From: Aeoliella straminimaris
Lineage (GTDB): Bacteria; Planctomycetota; Planctomycetia; Pirellulales; Lacipirellulaceae
NCBI RefSeq assembly: GCF_024054565.1
Contig: NZ_JAMXLR010000028.1
Location: 1 to 64,000 of the forward strand
Length of the DNA stretch: 64,000 bases
Direction of reading: 5' to 3'
In this document: piece by piece, positions 27,901-35,862 of the stretch
Layout: every line of letters starts with the position of its first letter
Numbering within the stretch: position 1 is the stretch's first letter
Made by a program: the position numbers and the translations under genes
Notes under the pieces: generated by a model
What the model saw: the letters and a program-made list of their open reading frames with translations, nothing else
Database searches by the model: none
Told to the model about the DNA's origin: nothing

Positions 27901-28197
27901 GATCCAGCCGCCCACGTCAAAGACAATTGTCCGGCCACCACTGGGGGAGTTGTCGATGCCGTAACGCAGGCTGCCACTACCGGAATCGCCCAAGTTGGTC
28001 ACATGGTACACATCGCCGCCGCGGCCGCCATTGGCGTACGCGCCGAAGCCCTCGGCCTGCGGGAAGGCCTTCATCTGGGCGAAGGCCGCGGGAGCCATGC
28101 AGACGACCGCCGCCATCAAGGACAGCGCTGGCACGGTGAGCGAAAACGACCTGCTTAGGCGGGCGAATTGGGCCAATTGAGACAATGCGGGGAACAT
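24931..28197 (-). CDS. PL1 pectate lyase with internal PEP-CTERM, fused to a second secreted LamG-dockerin-PEP-CTERM module
   Basis: A 1088-aa single open frame. Signal peptide 1-40 is followed by a PL1-like pectate lyase beta-helix (about 43-430; EGFGAYANGGRGGDVYHVTN, TIAGQTAPG, IRHMRFRPGKD) and an EF-hand-like calcium segment (DTDRDGMPDEWE). A beta-rich linker leads to a first PEP-CTERM tail: VPEPP at 705-709, a hydrophobic helix, then RGRR (726-729). The frame then continues through a signal-peptide-like stretch, LPLCGFVVAFAALATPVQA, with a likely cleavage after A748. A LamG-like domain (about 790-935), a dockerin-like pair (GDYNNDGIVSLVDYNVWR) and a second PEP-CTERM (from V1047) complete the protein. 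The ATG at 28197 follows the GH43 stop by 9 bp. A normal PEP-CTERM is C-terminal, so the internal copy is unusual. Confidence 0.85.
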   Translation of the reverse strand: MFPALSQLAQFARLSRSFSLTVPALSLMAAVVCMAPAAFAQMKAFPQAEGFGAYANGGRGGDVYHVTNLGDSGSGSLRYGIDNSPSGGRTIVFDVGGWININSKLGINSNKKNITIAGQTAPGGIGIRGHQFSVGGDDIVIRHMRFRPGKDVGRVDAAGANTDAERVIYDHISAGFSYDENFSVGASDFTLQYSTVSYGLEDHSAGSLIQNAGNLSFHHNLYAHNDTRNPKARAQLIDWRDNVVYNYHNGFIAGDSQNEVTPHWRANFDGNTYISSGRPMMTGGRDYNYDLYYGTNALDRDGDSAADPITYSRSQAMSDQSVVSSAYNWVTTPFSAPEIRQSANPAAAYDRVLEEFGATPWDRDEVDQLVQQNVINRTGSRISHENQLPVENAGYPTLGGVSAPIDTDRDGMPDEWEVKHGTNPLVTNNNGDFDYDGYTDLEEYLNDVAAFPAIGTIEFTGIGRYADWKRWSNDWEPSRVDTVSIVDAAAFVDAVGQKAGTLQMSSGRNGNGRLYITSGWLEVTDQVDIDLASSRISQHGGELRVLNGGVNIGLGTYSLHAGTLRTPALTKQDNGVFEFTGGALDADSIEFDLLVEGGLLLAGQDALGTTTIDGDLSILSGGLQVDIASSTTADQFVVGGIAMLGGDLDVATIGTVDLSPGTMFEILTATSIQGDFQSISPGFATQVIGNTLWLEYAGPAGSIAVPEPPAALLLTIAVGSLLVLHRGRRLPLCGFVVAFAALATPVQAVLVTAGELVVDLRAVDLDENSTTWVNQDTTGRTTGDFSTSGGGTLNVGVIEGVRSLHVANETGNALTSALDVGFFGGNATVSIEAWLYANSNNPSNGSNGVVAWGATDPRDGTALRAFRYDEHNSNGFYSGWYGNDFGWATDPLTTSWTHVAYVYDGTNLKGYVNGVLDTTVTMSPAPNVSSNTKLQVGKGRPDDADPFDGYLADVRVHTGVLSDAQVLNNYQAGRYVGPSGVAGDYNNDGIVSLVDYNVWRNHLGGNSLMNEEVSPTIVDKADYLYWRERFGATDSGRPALAQRRLSVPEPPAQLAALVAAVLLVGTGRIAMTASCPATAVKMLAGDWH

Positions 28198-28206
28198 GGA
28201 TAGCAA

Positions 28207-29829
28207 TCAACTTATCGTAGGAGGGAGGGCAGTCGCAGCGACTTTCGATCCTTCGTTGGTCGTTCGTTTATGCACCTGAAAGCTGTGGAAGTCTGCGTGC
28301 GACTCGTCGCCGGTGCAGACGATGCCGACCTTGGCGCCAATCCATTTGCCGGCCGTTGCCTGGAACGAACCGCCAAGTGAGGTGAAGGATTGCCCGTCGC
28401 CGCTGTAGGAGAACAGGCACGTGGCGTCGCCGTGCACTTCGACTCGCAACCACACCACACTCTCGTCGCTGGACGAGGCGTCTGGCAGCACAACCAACTC
28501 GTCGGACGCGTCGCTTTGTACTCGTTGCACTTGCAGTCGATCTCCCTGCCTCGAAACGAGCAGTCCGGCATAGGTTGCTCCAACCACGACCAACCCAGCA
28601 CTTACGGAGGTACCGTCCTGTGGCAGCGAAAGGTGCGTGGTGGCCGTAAACTGCTGACAGGGGAACTTTTGCAGCAGCAAGTGCGGGGCATCCGACAACC
28701 TGCCCCCGGAAGCCGGTTGTGCGAACAGGCGAAGGCGTCCAGGCTCCGCGTCTAGCGAATACCAATCGTCATGATGGTTGGCGTGCCACTGCCATTGAAG
28801 GCCCAGAGTCGGCGTATCGAAGTTGTCCGTATCTTGCAGGAGCACGGGCGACGCCTTCTGTTCGAACGCGGGGACCGGATGCTCCGAGACCGGCTCGCCA
28901 ACGCCATGCTCGTCCTGTTCGAGCCCCATCAGCGGCCACCCATCCTGCCATTTGACGGGTTGCAGATGGGTGATCCGTCCGTACGGCCCGGCATCCTGAA
29001 AATGGACAAACCACCACTGACCGTTTGGGGTATCGACCAGCGCCCCCTGGTGCGGACCATTCACAGCCGAGGTGCCCTGCGCGAGAACGATACGGTCTTC
29101 GTACGGGCCGAAAACCGCGCGCGACCGCAGAGCCACCTGCCAACCTTCCTCTACCCCGCCCGCAGGCGCAAGGATGTAGTACCAGCCATCTTTCTTGAGA
29201 AACTTGGGTCCTTCGATGATGGGATGCTTTTCTGGCTGCTCGAAGACCACCTGTCCTTCGCCCATCAACTGCGACGCGTCGGGAGCCATCGGCACCACCT
29301 GCAAGCGGTGGCGAATTCCCGAACGCGAATGGGCAAAGGCGTGCACCAGATAGGCATTGCCATCGTCATCCCACAGCGGGCAAGGGTCGATCAGCCCCAC
29401 GCCTTCCTGCAGCAAGTGAGGCGGTGACCAACGGCCGCGCGGATCGATGGCCGTAGTGACATAGATACCTTCGTCCGGCATAGGAAAGAAGATCCAGAAC
29501 CGGCCATCGTGATGACGAATCGCCGGGGCCCATACTCCGCAGCCATGCTGGACCTGCTGGTAGCGTTCCGAAGGGAGATTCCGGACGGCGTGGTTGATGA
29601 TTTGCCAATGAATCAGATCGCGCGAATGCAGTACCGGCAGCCCCGGCGTGCAGTTGAAGCTCGAGGCGGTTAGATAAAAGTCGTCGCCGTGCCGGACGAC
29701 ATCGGGATCGGAATAGTCGGCACAGATAATCGGATTGCGATATCGCGCGGCGGCTGGCGACCACAGTTTACTCGAGTCGAAATGCTTATGCGCTCGCTTG
29801 GTGGTCGGAGTTGGGCGATCGGTGCTCAC
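28207..29829 (-). CDS. GH43-type glycoside hydrolase, probable beta-xylosidase or arabinofuranosidase
   Basis: A 540-aa protein with a five-bladed propeller domain (about residues 28-310) and a C-terminal beta-sandwich (about 335-530). Catalytic residues fit GH43: base D41 in DYSDPDVV, pKa-modulating D148 in GLIDPCPLW, and acid E206 in IIEGPKF. No signal peptide is apparent, so it probably acts in the cytoplasm on imported oligosaccharides. The start is GTG at 29829, overlapping the transporter stop by 3 bp (GTGA), which implies coupled translation. Xylose or arabinose side-chain removal from pectin fragments fits the context. Confidence 0.88.
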   Translation of the reverse strand: MSTDRPTPTTKRAHKHFDSSKLWSPAAARYRNPIICADYSDPDVVRHGDDFYLTASSFNCTPGLPVLHSRDLIHWQIINHAVRNLPSERYQQVQHGCGVWAPAIRHHDGRFWIFFPMPDEGIYVTTAIDPRGRWSPPHLLQEGVGLIDPCPLWDDDGNAYLVHAFAHSRSGIRHRLQVVPMAPDASQLMGEGQVVFEQPEKHPIIEGPKFLKKDGWYYILAPAGGVEEGWQVALRSRAVFGPYEDRIVLAQGTSAVNGPHQGALVDTPNGQWWFVHFQDAGPYGRITHLQPVKWQDGWPLMGLEQDEHGVGEPVSEHPVPAFEQKASPVLLQDTDNFDTPTLGLQWQWHANHHDDWYSLDAEPGRLRLFAQPASGGRLSDAPHLLLQKFPCQQFTATTHLSLPQDGTSVSAGLVVVGATYAGLLVSRQGDRLQVQRVQSDASDELVVLPDASSSDESVVWLRVEVHGDATCLFSYSGDGQSFTSLGGSFQATAGKWIGAKVGIVCTGDESHADFHSFQVHKRTTNEGSKVAATALPPTIS

Positions 29830-31202
29830 TGTGATGCCCCTCCACCGATTCGCGGAACAAGAATCTGAATGGCGAGCAACGACAGCAAGTACATCCCCGA
29901 GAAGTACGCGAAGACATAGACGTAGCTGCCGGTAGTCTCCAAGATGTAGCCGGTGAAGCCGTTAACAAAACCACCGGTAAAATAGGAGACAAAACCGCCC
30001 AGGCCCACCACGGAACTAATCGCGTCCTTCGGCATGGTATCGGAGACAACACTAAACAGATTGGCCGACCACCCTTGGTGAGCTGAGCCGGCAACCCCCA
30101 CGATCAGAACAGCCATCCAGACCGATGCCACAAATGGCGCGAGAAACACGGGAACGACCGCGATCGCACAAATCAACAAAGTCGTCTTGCGAGCCAGATT
30201 GATACTGAGGCCACGATCCAATAGTTTCTGTGCGAGCCAGCCACCGACCACACCACCGCCCATCGCGATCGCAAAGAACACGGCGGTCCAAAAACCGGTT
30301 TGTTCGAGTTCCAGATGAAAGTTCTTCTGCAGGAAGTCGGGGATGAAGAACTGGTAGAAGCCCCAGGCCGGCCCCGCAAGAATGCTGGCGAGCACATAAG
30401 CCCAGACGGCTCGATGGCCAAGCAGCGATACCCAAGGACGACTGGGGGCAGCCTCTTCCTCTATCGGTTGCCCGTCGCGAATGTACTCGAGTTCCGAGGG
30501 CGACACACGCGGACAGTTCTCAGGAGCATCGTATATCCTCCACCAGGCGACCACCCACAGGAATCCCAAGGCACCCGTCATATAGAAAGTCATCTCCCAG
30601 CCGACCAGACTGAATATCCAAGGCACGGCGATCGGGCAGACGATGGCCCCCACATTGCTGCCGGTGTTGAACCAGCCGGTTGCCAGTGCTCGCTCTTTGA
30701 CAGGAAACCACTCGGCCACGGTCTTGATGGCGGCGGGAAAATTGCACCCCTGCGCGAGACCGAGAACGATCCTCGCCGTGACGAATCCTGCGACTGTCAT
30801 GGGAATGGTCAGAGTGGCCCAGACCACGCTCTCCTCGGCCCAGGAGAATGCAGGGTACGTCATGCGAAACTGCTCATTGACTCCGATCAGTCCACACAGA
30901 CCGTGAGCCATCGCGGCAAGGCTCCAGATGGATACGAATATCGGCAGGCCTCGGCTGACTCCGAGTCGGTCCATCAGCCGACCGCCAAACAAGTATCCAA
31001 ACGCATAGGCAAAAGAGAATCCTGCGGCGATGTAACCGTAGTCGGTTTCGCTCCAGCCCAGCTCCTCACTCAGCGGAGCCTTCAGGATGCCGATCGTCAG
31101 ACGATGCAAGTAATTCACGACGACCGAGAAGAATAGCAGCGCGCAGATCACCCACCGGAAGTTACTGGCCGGTCGTGTAGTGGGTTGTCCGTCTTGCGAC
31201 AT
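29826..31202 (-). CDS. MFS transporter, hexuronate (anion:cation symporter) type
   Basis: A 458-aa inner-membrane protein with about twelve predicted helices of the ACS family, which includes hexuronate transporters such as ExuT. Typical features are NYLHRLTIGILKAPL near the N-terminus (family NYxDRxxLx region), GRLMDRLGVSRGL after helix 2, and GLAQGCNFPAAIKTVAEWF in helix 4. Located between the PL1-GH28 fusion and GH43 genes, it most likely takes up galacturonate released by pectin lysis. Spacing to the upstream gene is 26 bp and it overlaps the GH43 start. Substrate is inferred from family and context. Confidence 0.87.
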   Translation of the reverse strand: MSQDGQPTTRPASNFRWVICALLFFSVVVNYLHRLTIGILKAPLSEELGWSETDYGYIAAGFSFAYAFGYLFGGRLMDRLGVSRGLPIFVSIWSLAAMAHGLCGLIGVNEQFRMTYPAFSWAEESVVWATLTIPMTVAGFVTARIVLGLAQGCNFPAAIKTVAEWFPVKERALATGWFNTGSNVGAIVCPIAVPWIFSLVGWEMTFYMTGALGFLWVVAWWRIYDAPENCPRVSPSELEYIRDGQPIEEEAAPSRPWVSLLGHRAVWAYVLASILAGPAWGFYQFFIPDFLQKNFHLELEQTGFWTAVFFAIAMGGGVVGGWLAQKLLDRGLSINLARKTTLLICAIAVVPVFLAPFVASVWMAVLIVGVAGSAHQGWSANLFSVVSDTMPKDAISSVVGLGGFVSYFTGGFVNGFTGYILETTGSYVYVFAYFSGMYLLSLLAIQILVPRIGGGASQ

Positions 31203-31228
31203 CGTGCTTTCCTGCTGCGAATCGAACT

Positions 31229-34200
31229 TCAGCGCCGACGATAGGCGTCTTTGCTCACTTCGTCACTGCTGACAATAGGGTTTTCGGCCGACTGCAAATC
31301 GCAATTTTCGACGAGAATGTCACTGGTCTTGGCTCCCCGCAATTGCAGAAACACTTTAGTGTCTGCGGAGGCGGGAGAATTCTTAATCGTGACGTTCGAC
31401 GCATGGTCGAGTTCGAAAACCGGTCCTTTTGCGGGACGCACGCTCACCCGGTCAAACACCAGATCCTGTGCATGGCTGACCTGAACACCGCGGTCGGACG
31501 AAACGTCGACATTGCGGAACACCAGCCCGCGGATGGGAGACGTATCCATACCACGAACCAGAATGGCACAGGGGGCACCGCTCCCGATGATGTTCTCGAA
31601 CAGCATGTTCCGGAAGACAGGCGGCTGGGAGTTCTGCAGCTCGGAGCGATCTGCTCCGTAATCCATGTTCAGTATCACCACCTCGCGCTGCATGTCTTTG
31701 ACGCGCAGGTTGCGGGCGTAGATGTGCTCGACCACTCCGCCCCGATCCGCACGCGATTTGATACGAATGGCGCGGTCGGTCCCCTCGAACTCGCAGTCCT
31801 CCATGTAGACATTGCGGACGCTGCCAGACATCTCGCTGCCGATGACCAAGCCCCCGTGCCCGCGTTTGCTGGTGCAGTTCCGCATGATGACGTTCTCGGT
31901 GGGGCGACCGACCCGCCAGCCATCCTGGTTGTAGCCCGACTTGAGGACAACGCAATCGTCGCCAGTGTCGAATGTGCAATTCTCGATCAACATGTCCCGG
32001 CAGGAATCGGGATCGATGCCGTCGTTATTGGGTCCATCGGTCTCGACGTGCACCCCGCGAATGGTCGTGTTGCGGCAATAGATGGGATGGATGGTCCAGT
32101 TGGGACCGCTGCCAATGGTGAAGTCCTCTAGCAAGACGTTAGTGCAGTCGACGAAGCTCAGAAAGCTGGGGCGAATGGCATCGTTGGGAGTCCCGAACAC
32201 CCGCTCGTCGACCGGCACTCCCGCGGCTCCCATCTCGAAGCCGCGGTTCGTCTCTCGCGACTTCCAGTCCCACCATTTCTCTGCGTTGCCGTCCAGCTTG
32301 CCGGGCCCCGTCACGGCGATGTTGGTGCAGTTGCGGGCATAGATCAGTGGCGAGTAGTTGTAGAGTTCAATACCACCGACTCGTACCAGCACGACCGGCA
32401 AGTAGTCGTCGAATTCATCGCTAAAGATGACCTCTGAACCTTCGGAAAGGTATAGTTCGACGTTGCTTTGCAGATGAATGGGACCGGTCAGGAATTTGCC
32501 GGCCGGCACCACGACGCGTCCTCCTCCGGCCGCAGCGCAAGCAGCCACGGCCTCGCGAAACGCTGGCGTGCACTTCTGCTGCCCGCCAGGCTGGGCACCA
32601 AAATCGGTGATGGGAAAGTCGCGTTCGGGAAACGTCGGCGGGACGATCCGCTTCAAGATGTCTGGCACGGCCTGCCACGCGGTATCACCATCGAGCTGTG
32701 CCATTGCAACGTCAGCATCTGCCTGAGCCGGCGAGGCCGACTGTTCGGCACCGACTGGGCTGCAGAAGACGCCAAACGCAACTAGGGCAACCGCCAACGA
32801 GCGAAGATTAATGGAGCAGCACCGGCTGCGACCGACCAGCAACGCGCCCAGCAGCACGAGCAGGATCCACGTGGCAGGCTCGGGAACCGCCATCGTCGCT
32901 TGGCTGGCAAACATGCTTGCCGCAGTTTGCCCGAAGTTGGCCTTCCACACAGCGTAGTCGCCAACGTCGACGCCGGGCAGTCCATCGCCGTTGCCGCTGA
33001 GGACCACTTCGTCGCCGCCTAGGTTATTGCGCCATACGCTGTAGTCGGATAGATCGACCCGGCCATCGTCGTTGAAGTCTCCGGGAAGTGTATCCATGGT
33101 GAACAGCACGACGTCGTTTCCATCCCCTCCCGCATACGTGATGTACAGGTTCTCGCCAAAGTTGCCCACCAGACTGCCTTCGCCCAGACCGTCGAACTGC
33201 TCTGACAAAGCGCCAGCAACGTCCACAATCTCAGCAGCGAATCCGGCGCCGAGTGTCAGGCCATCCAGCAGTGATAGGGCGAGCGTTCCGCCGAGCTGCG
33301 CATCGCCCGTGACGATCAATTGGTCGTGGGTCTCCGCCGCCAGCTCGATGGCCAGGGTTCCGGCGTTGATCGTCAGGTTGCCGGCAACTTCGGTGATGCC
33401 TGGGCTGCTGCCCGGAGCAATAGTGCCGCCGTCGTTCACCAGGTCGAACTGCACCGTTTCGGCCGCGAGAGTTCCTCCCGTGAAGGAAAAGACGCTGCCC
33501 TCCTGCTTACTCAACACCGGCACGGCTAGCAAACCGCCAGTGAGCTGCAGCGCGGCACTGGAGTTGGCATCTCCACCAATGACCAGTTGGTCGGCGACCT
33601 GCAACCAGCCATCCGACACTACCAACTCGGCCACGTCGCCGGCATCCGGGGCAATGGTCAGGGTGCCGGCGTGTTGGCCCACCGAGTCGACGGTCACCTG
33701 GCCGCTAACAATCTCCGCCGAGTCGAGCCGCGAAGGTTGCCACTTGGTGAACGTACCGACCGGCACGGTCTGGCTGATGCCCCAATTAACAATCTCTGCA
33801 TATCGGCCGGTACCTCCAAGCCACCCTATGGTCGTAGGGGCCGGAAATGCTGCCAGGTCGTTCAAGTACTCTTCCAGGTTGTTATAGCCGTCCGAGTCGA
33901 AGTCGCCGGCGTTATCAGCAATCGTGGGGTTGAGCCCATGGGCGGTTTCCCATTCATCCGCCATGCCATCGCCATCGCCGTCGAAATCAGCAGGGCGCTG
34001 CGAGATTCCATAGATGGGATGACCTTCGGCGTCGTACGAGTAGTCGGGATCCTGCGGCGCGTCGGTGATGTTGTTGAGCATGGCGCCGGTGCCATTGCGG
34101 ACATCGTCTGTCAGGCGTTGGTCGATGGGGTCGCGATCCCACCACTGCGCACCAACGTAGTCGAGCACCTGATTCACCGCATCGTCGGCGCTCTGGACGT

Positions 34201-35239
34201 GCCCGCTGGCCACATTGAAGGGGGTCTGCGTAAGAATGTCCGCCGTGCCAGAGAACTGCGGACCGGCGAAGGCGAACAGGCTACCATCGATGGTTCCGTT
34301 CCGGTTCATGTCCACCCGATTGCCATTCTGGTGGTAGATCTGAGTTTGCGTATCGGGGCTGTAGAACACGGGATCGCCGGCCCGGGTGTTGCGACCGGCG
34401 ATGTAGTAGTTGGAAAGGTAGTTGGTGCGACTCGGCTTCTCGAACGAGTACCCCGCCCGCCCCGACCAGTTGTAGATCACATTGTTGGAGAAGTTGAGGA
34501 CTGCGCCGGTACCATTCTCGCTTCCCAACCTCGGGTTACGAGATCGGTTGTGGAGATAGAGATTGTGGTGATAGCTCAGCAGGGCGTCGTCGACCTCGCT
34601 GGAAATGAGCGAACCGTACGAATGGTCGTTATAGTTGAGTCCCTCGCCAAGGATGCTGTATTGAACGGTGGTGTTTACCGCGGCATCAGTAGTCGACAGT
34701 CCCTCGTCGTCGGCCCACGAGACGGAAATATGGTCGATAATCGAATTCTGCAGATTGTTCGAAATGCCGTCGTTGGTCAGCACGCCGGGACGGCTTTGAT
34801 CCTGGCCGGGGCGTATCTTCACATGGCGGAAGATCCAGTTGTCGCCACTTAGTTTTGCGCCTTGCCCCACGATGGTGATACCCCGTCCGGGAGCCGTCTG
34901 TCCCGCGACTGTAATGTTCGATTTGCCGGAACGGAGCCACGTGTGGGTGCTTTGGTGAACATCGGCGATCAGGTCAATTGTGCCTCCCACATCGAACACG
35001 ATAGTCCGACCGGCCGCCGGCGCGGTGGCCAGCCCGTACCGTAAGCTGCCCGGAATGGTGCCATCGTGATCGTCTTGCAGGTTCGTGACATGATACACAT
35101 CGCCCCCGCGTCCGCCGCTGGCATTCGCACCCGGACCTTCGGCTCCAGGGAAAGCGGGAATCGACTGCGCCGAGGCAGGTAGAGCAAGAAAGCAAACCGA
35201 CAGGAGGATGCTAAGGTGGTTCGTCTTTGTGTTCATCAT
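31229..35239 (-). CDS. PL1 pectate lyase with internal PEP-CTERM, fused to GH28 polygalacturonase
   Basis: A 1336-aa open frame combining two pectinases. Signal peptide 1-24 leads to a PL1-like pectate lyase (about 27-430; EGPGANASGGRGGDVYHVTN, NITVAGQTAPGRG, FRHVKIRPGQD). A calcium segment (DFDGDGDGMADEWE), a beta-rich linker and dockerin-like repeats (GDFNDDGRVDLSDYSVWRNN) follow. Next comes a PEP-CTERM tail: VPEPATW (785-791), a helix and RSRCC. The frame then passes through a second signal-like stretch, SLAVALVAFGVFCSPVGA, with a probable cut after A831. The GH28 domain (about 870-1330) keeps its catalytic motifs: NNDGID, GDDC, GHGG and RIKS. ATG at 35239 was chosen because it starts the signal peptide. 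Transcription would continue into the transporter gene. Confidence 0.87.
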   Translation of the reverse strand: MMNTKTNHLSILLSVCFLALPASAQSIPAFPGAEGPGANASGGRGGDVYHVTNLQDDHDGTIPGSLRYGLATAPAAGRTIVFDVGGTIDLIADVHQSTHTWLRSGKSNITVAGQTAPGRGITIVGQGAKLSGDNWIFRHVKIRPGQDQSRPGVLTNDGISNNLQNSIIDHISVSWADDEGLSTTDAAVNTTVQYSILGEGLNYNDHSYGSLISSEVDDALLSYHHNLYLHNRSRNPRLGSENGTGAVLNFSNNVIYNWSGRAGYSFEKPSRTNYLSNYYIAGRNTRAGDPVFYSPDTQTQIYHQNGNRVDMNRNGTIDGSLFAFAGPQFSGTADILTQTPFNVASGHVQSADDAVNQVLDYVGAQWWDRDPIDQRLTDDVRNGTGAMLNNITDAPQDPDYSYDAEGHPIYGISQRPADFDGDGDGMADEWETAHGLNPTIADNAGDFDSDGYNNLEEYLNDLAAFPAPTTIGWLGGTGRYAEIVNWGISQTVPVGTFTKWQPSRLDSAEIVSGQVTVDSVGQHAGTLTIAPDAGDVAELVVSDGWLQVADQLVIGGDANSSAALQLTGGLLAVPVLSKQEGSVFSFTGGTLAAETVQFDLVNDGGTIAPGSSPGITEVAGNLTINAGTLAIELAAETHDQLIVTGDAQLGGTLALSLLDGLTLGAGFAAEIVDVAGALSEQFDGLGEGSLVGNFGENLYITYAGGDGNDVVLFTMDTLPGDFNDDGRVDLSDYSVWRNNLGGDEVVLSGNGDGLPGVDVGDYAVWKANFGQTAASMFASQATMAVPEPATWILLVLLGALLVGRSRCCSINLRSLAVALVAFGVFCSPVGAEQSASPAQADADVAMAQLDGDTAWQAVPDILKRIVPPTFPERDFPITDFGAQPGGQQKCTPAFREAVAACAAAGGGRVVVPAGKFLTGPIHLQSNVELYLSEGSEVIFSDEFDDYLPVVLVRVGGIELYNYSPLIYARNCTNIAVTGPGKLDGNAEKWWDWKSRETNRGFEMGAAGVPVDERVFGTPNDAIRPSFLSFVDCTNVLLEDFTIGSGPNWTIHPIYCRNTTIRGVHVETDGPNNDGIDPDSCRDMLIENCTFDTGDDCVVLKSGYNQDGWRVGRPTENVIMRNCTSKRGHGGLVIGSEMSGSVRNVYMEDCEFEGTDRAIRIKSRADRGGVVEHIYARNLRVKDMQREVVILNMDYGADRSELQNSQPPVFRNMLFENIIGSGAPCAILVRGMDTSPIRGLVFRNVDVSSDRGVQVSHAQDLVFDRVSVRPAKGPVFELDHASNVTIKNSPASADTKVFLQLRGAKTSDILVENCDLQSAENPIVSSDEVSKDAYRRR

Positions 35240-35862
35240 CGGCAAGCAGTTGTTAGTTTCCCGCGACGACTTACCGCGAGAGCTCCGAACTCTGCGAGCC
35301 GAGGGAGTACCCAAGCGGCAGCAGCGGCGGCGTGCTGCCCACAATGCCGCCGCTGCACCGCTGGCTGGTGACAAGTTGCCCGTAGACCGGTAGGCCTGTA
35401 AGGCAGCGATGTTCGCCAGCGACGAAATGTCGCAACTGTCACTTCAAGTTATGTGGTTCTTTACCCTGCAAGGTCTCGCGACTGCAACGGGAGACGAGCA
35501 CCGCGATATCTTCAATTACTCCGTGATTCTTGGTCCGTGCGTATTCCCATTCGAACATCGCACGAACCAGGTGAGACAAGAGTGTCATGTCCAGCAGGCT
35601 GGCAACACACGAGCGACCGTTGGCGAAAAGTGAGAAGACACAAGCAACACGAGGCGAACCGGCGGCACCCTGGTCGAGGCACCGAATCCGCCCTCTTTCT
35701 TGCAGTCTAAGCAAATGCGAGGAACCTGCCAGTGCAGATTCTCGCAAAAACTACTCCGTTTACGCAGCCAATCCGCCGGAGTGATGGCGGGTCCGTGCAC
35801 CACTCCTGCTCCTTTTGGCGGTAAATTTCAGGCATTCGAGCCACAATCGCTGGGCGTGGTGG
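35240..35862. other. Intergenic region between pectin fusion gene and regulator
   Basis: About 620 bp lying upstream of the pectin operon and downstream of its probable regulator. No ORF here is convincing. It is the likely place for the operon promoter and regulator binding site, but I saw no clear operator palindrome. Confidence 0.4.
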
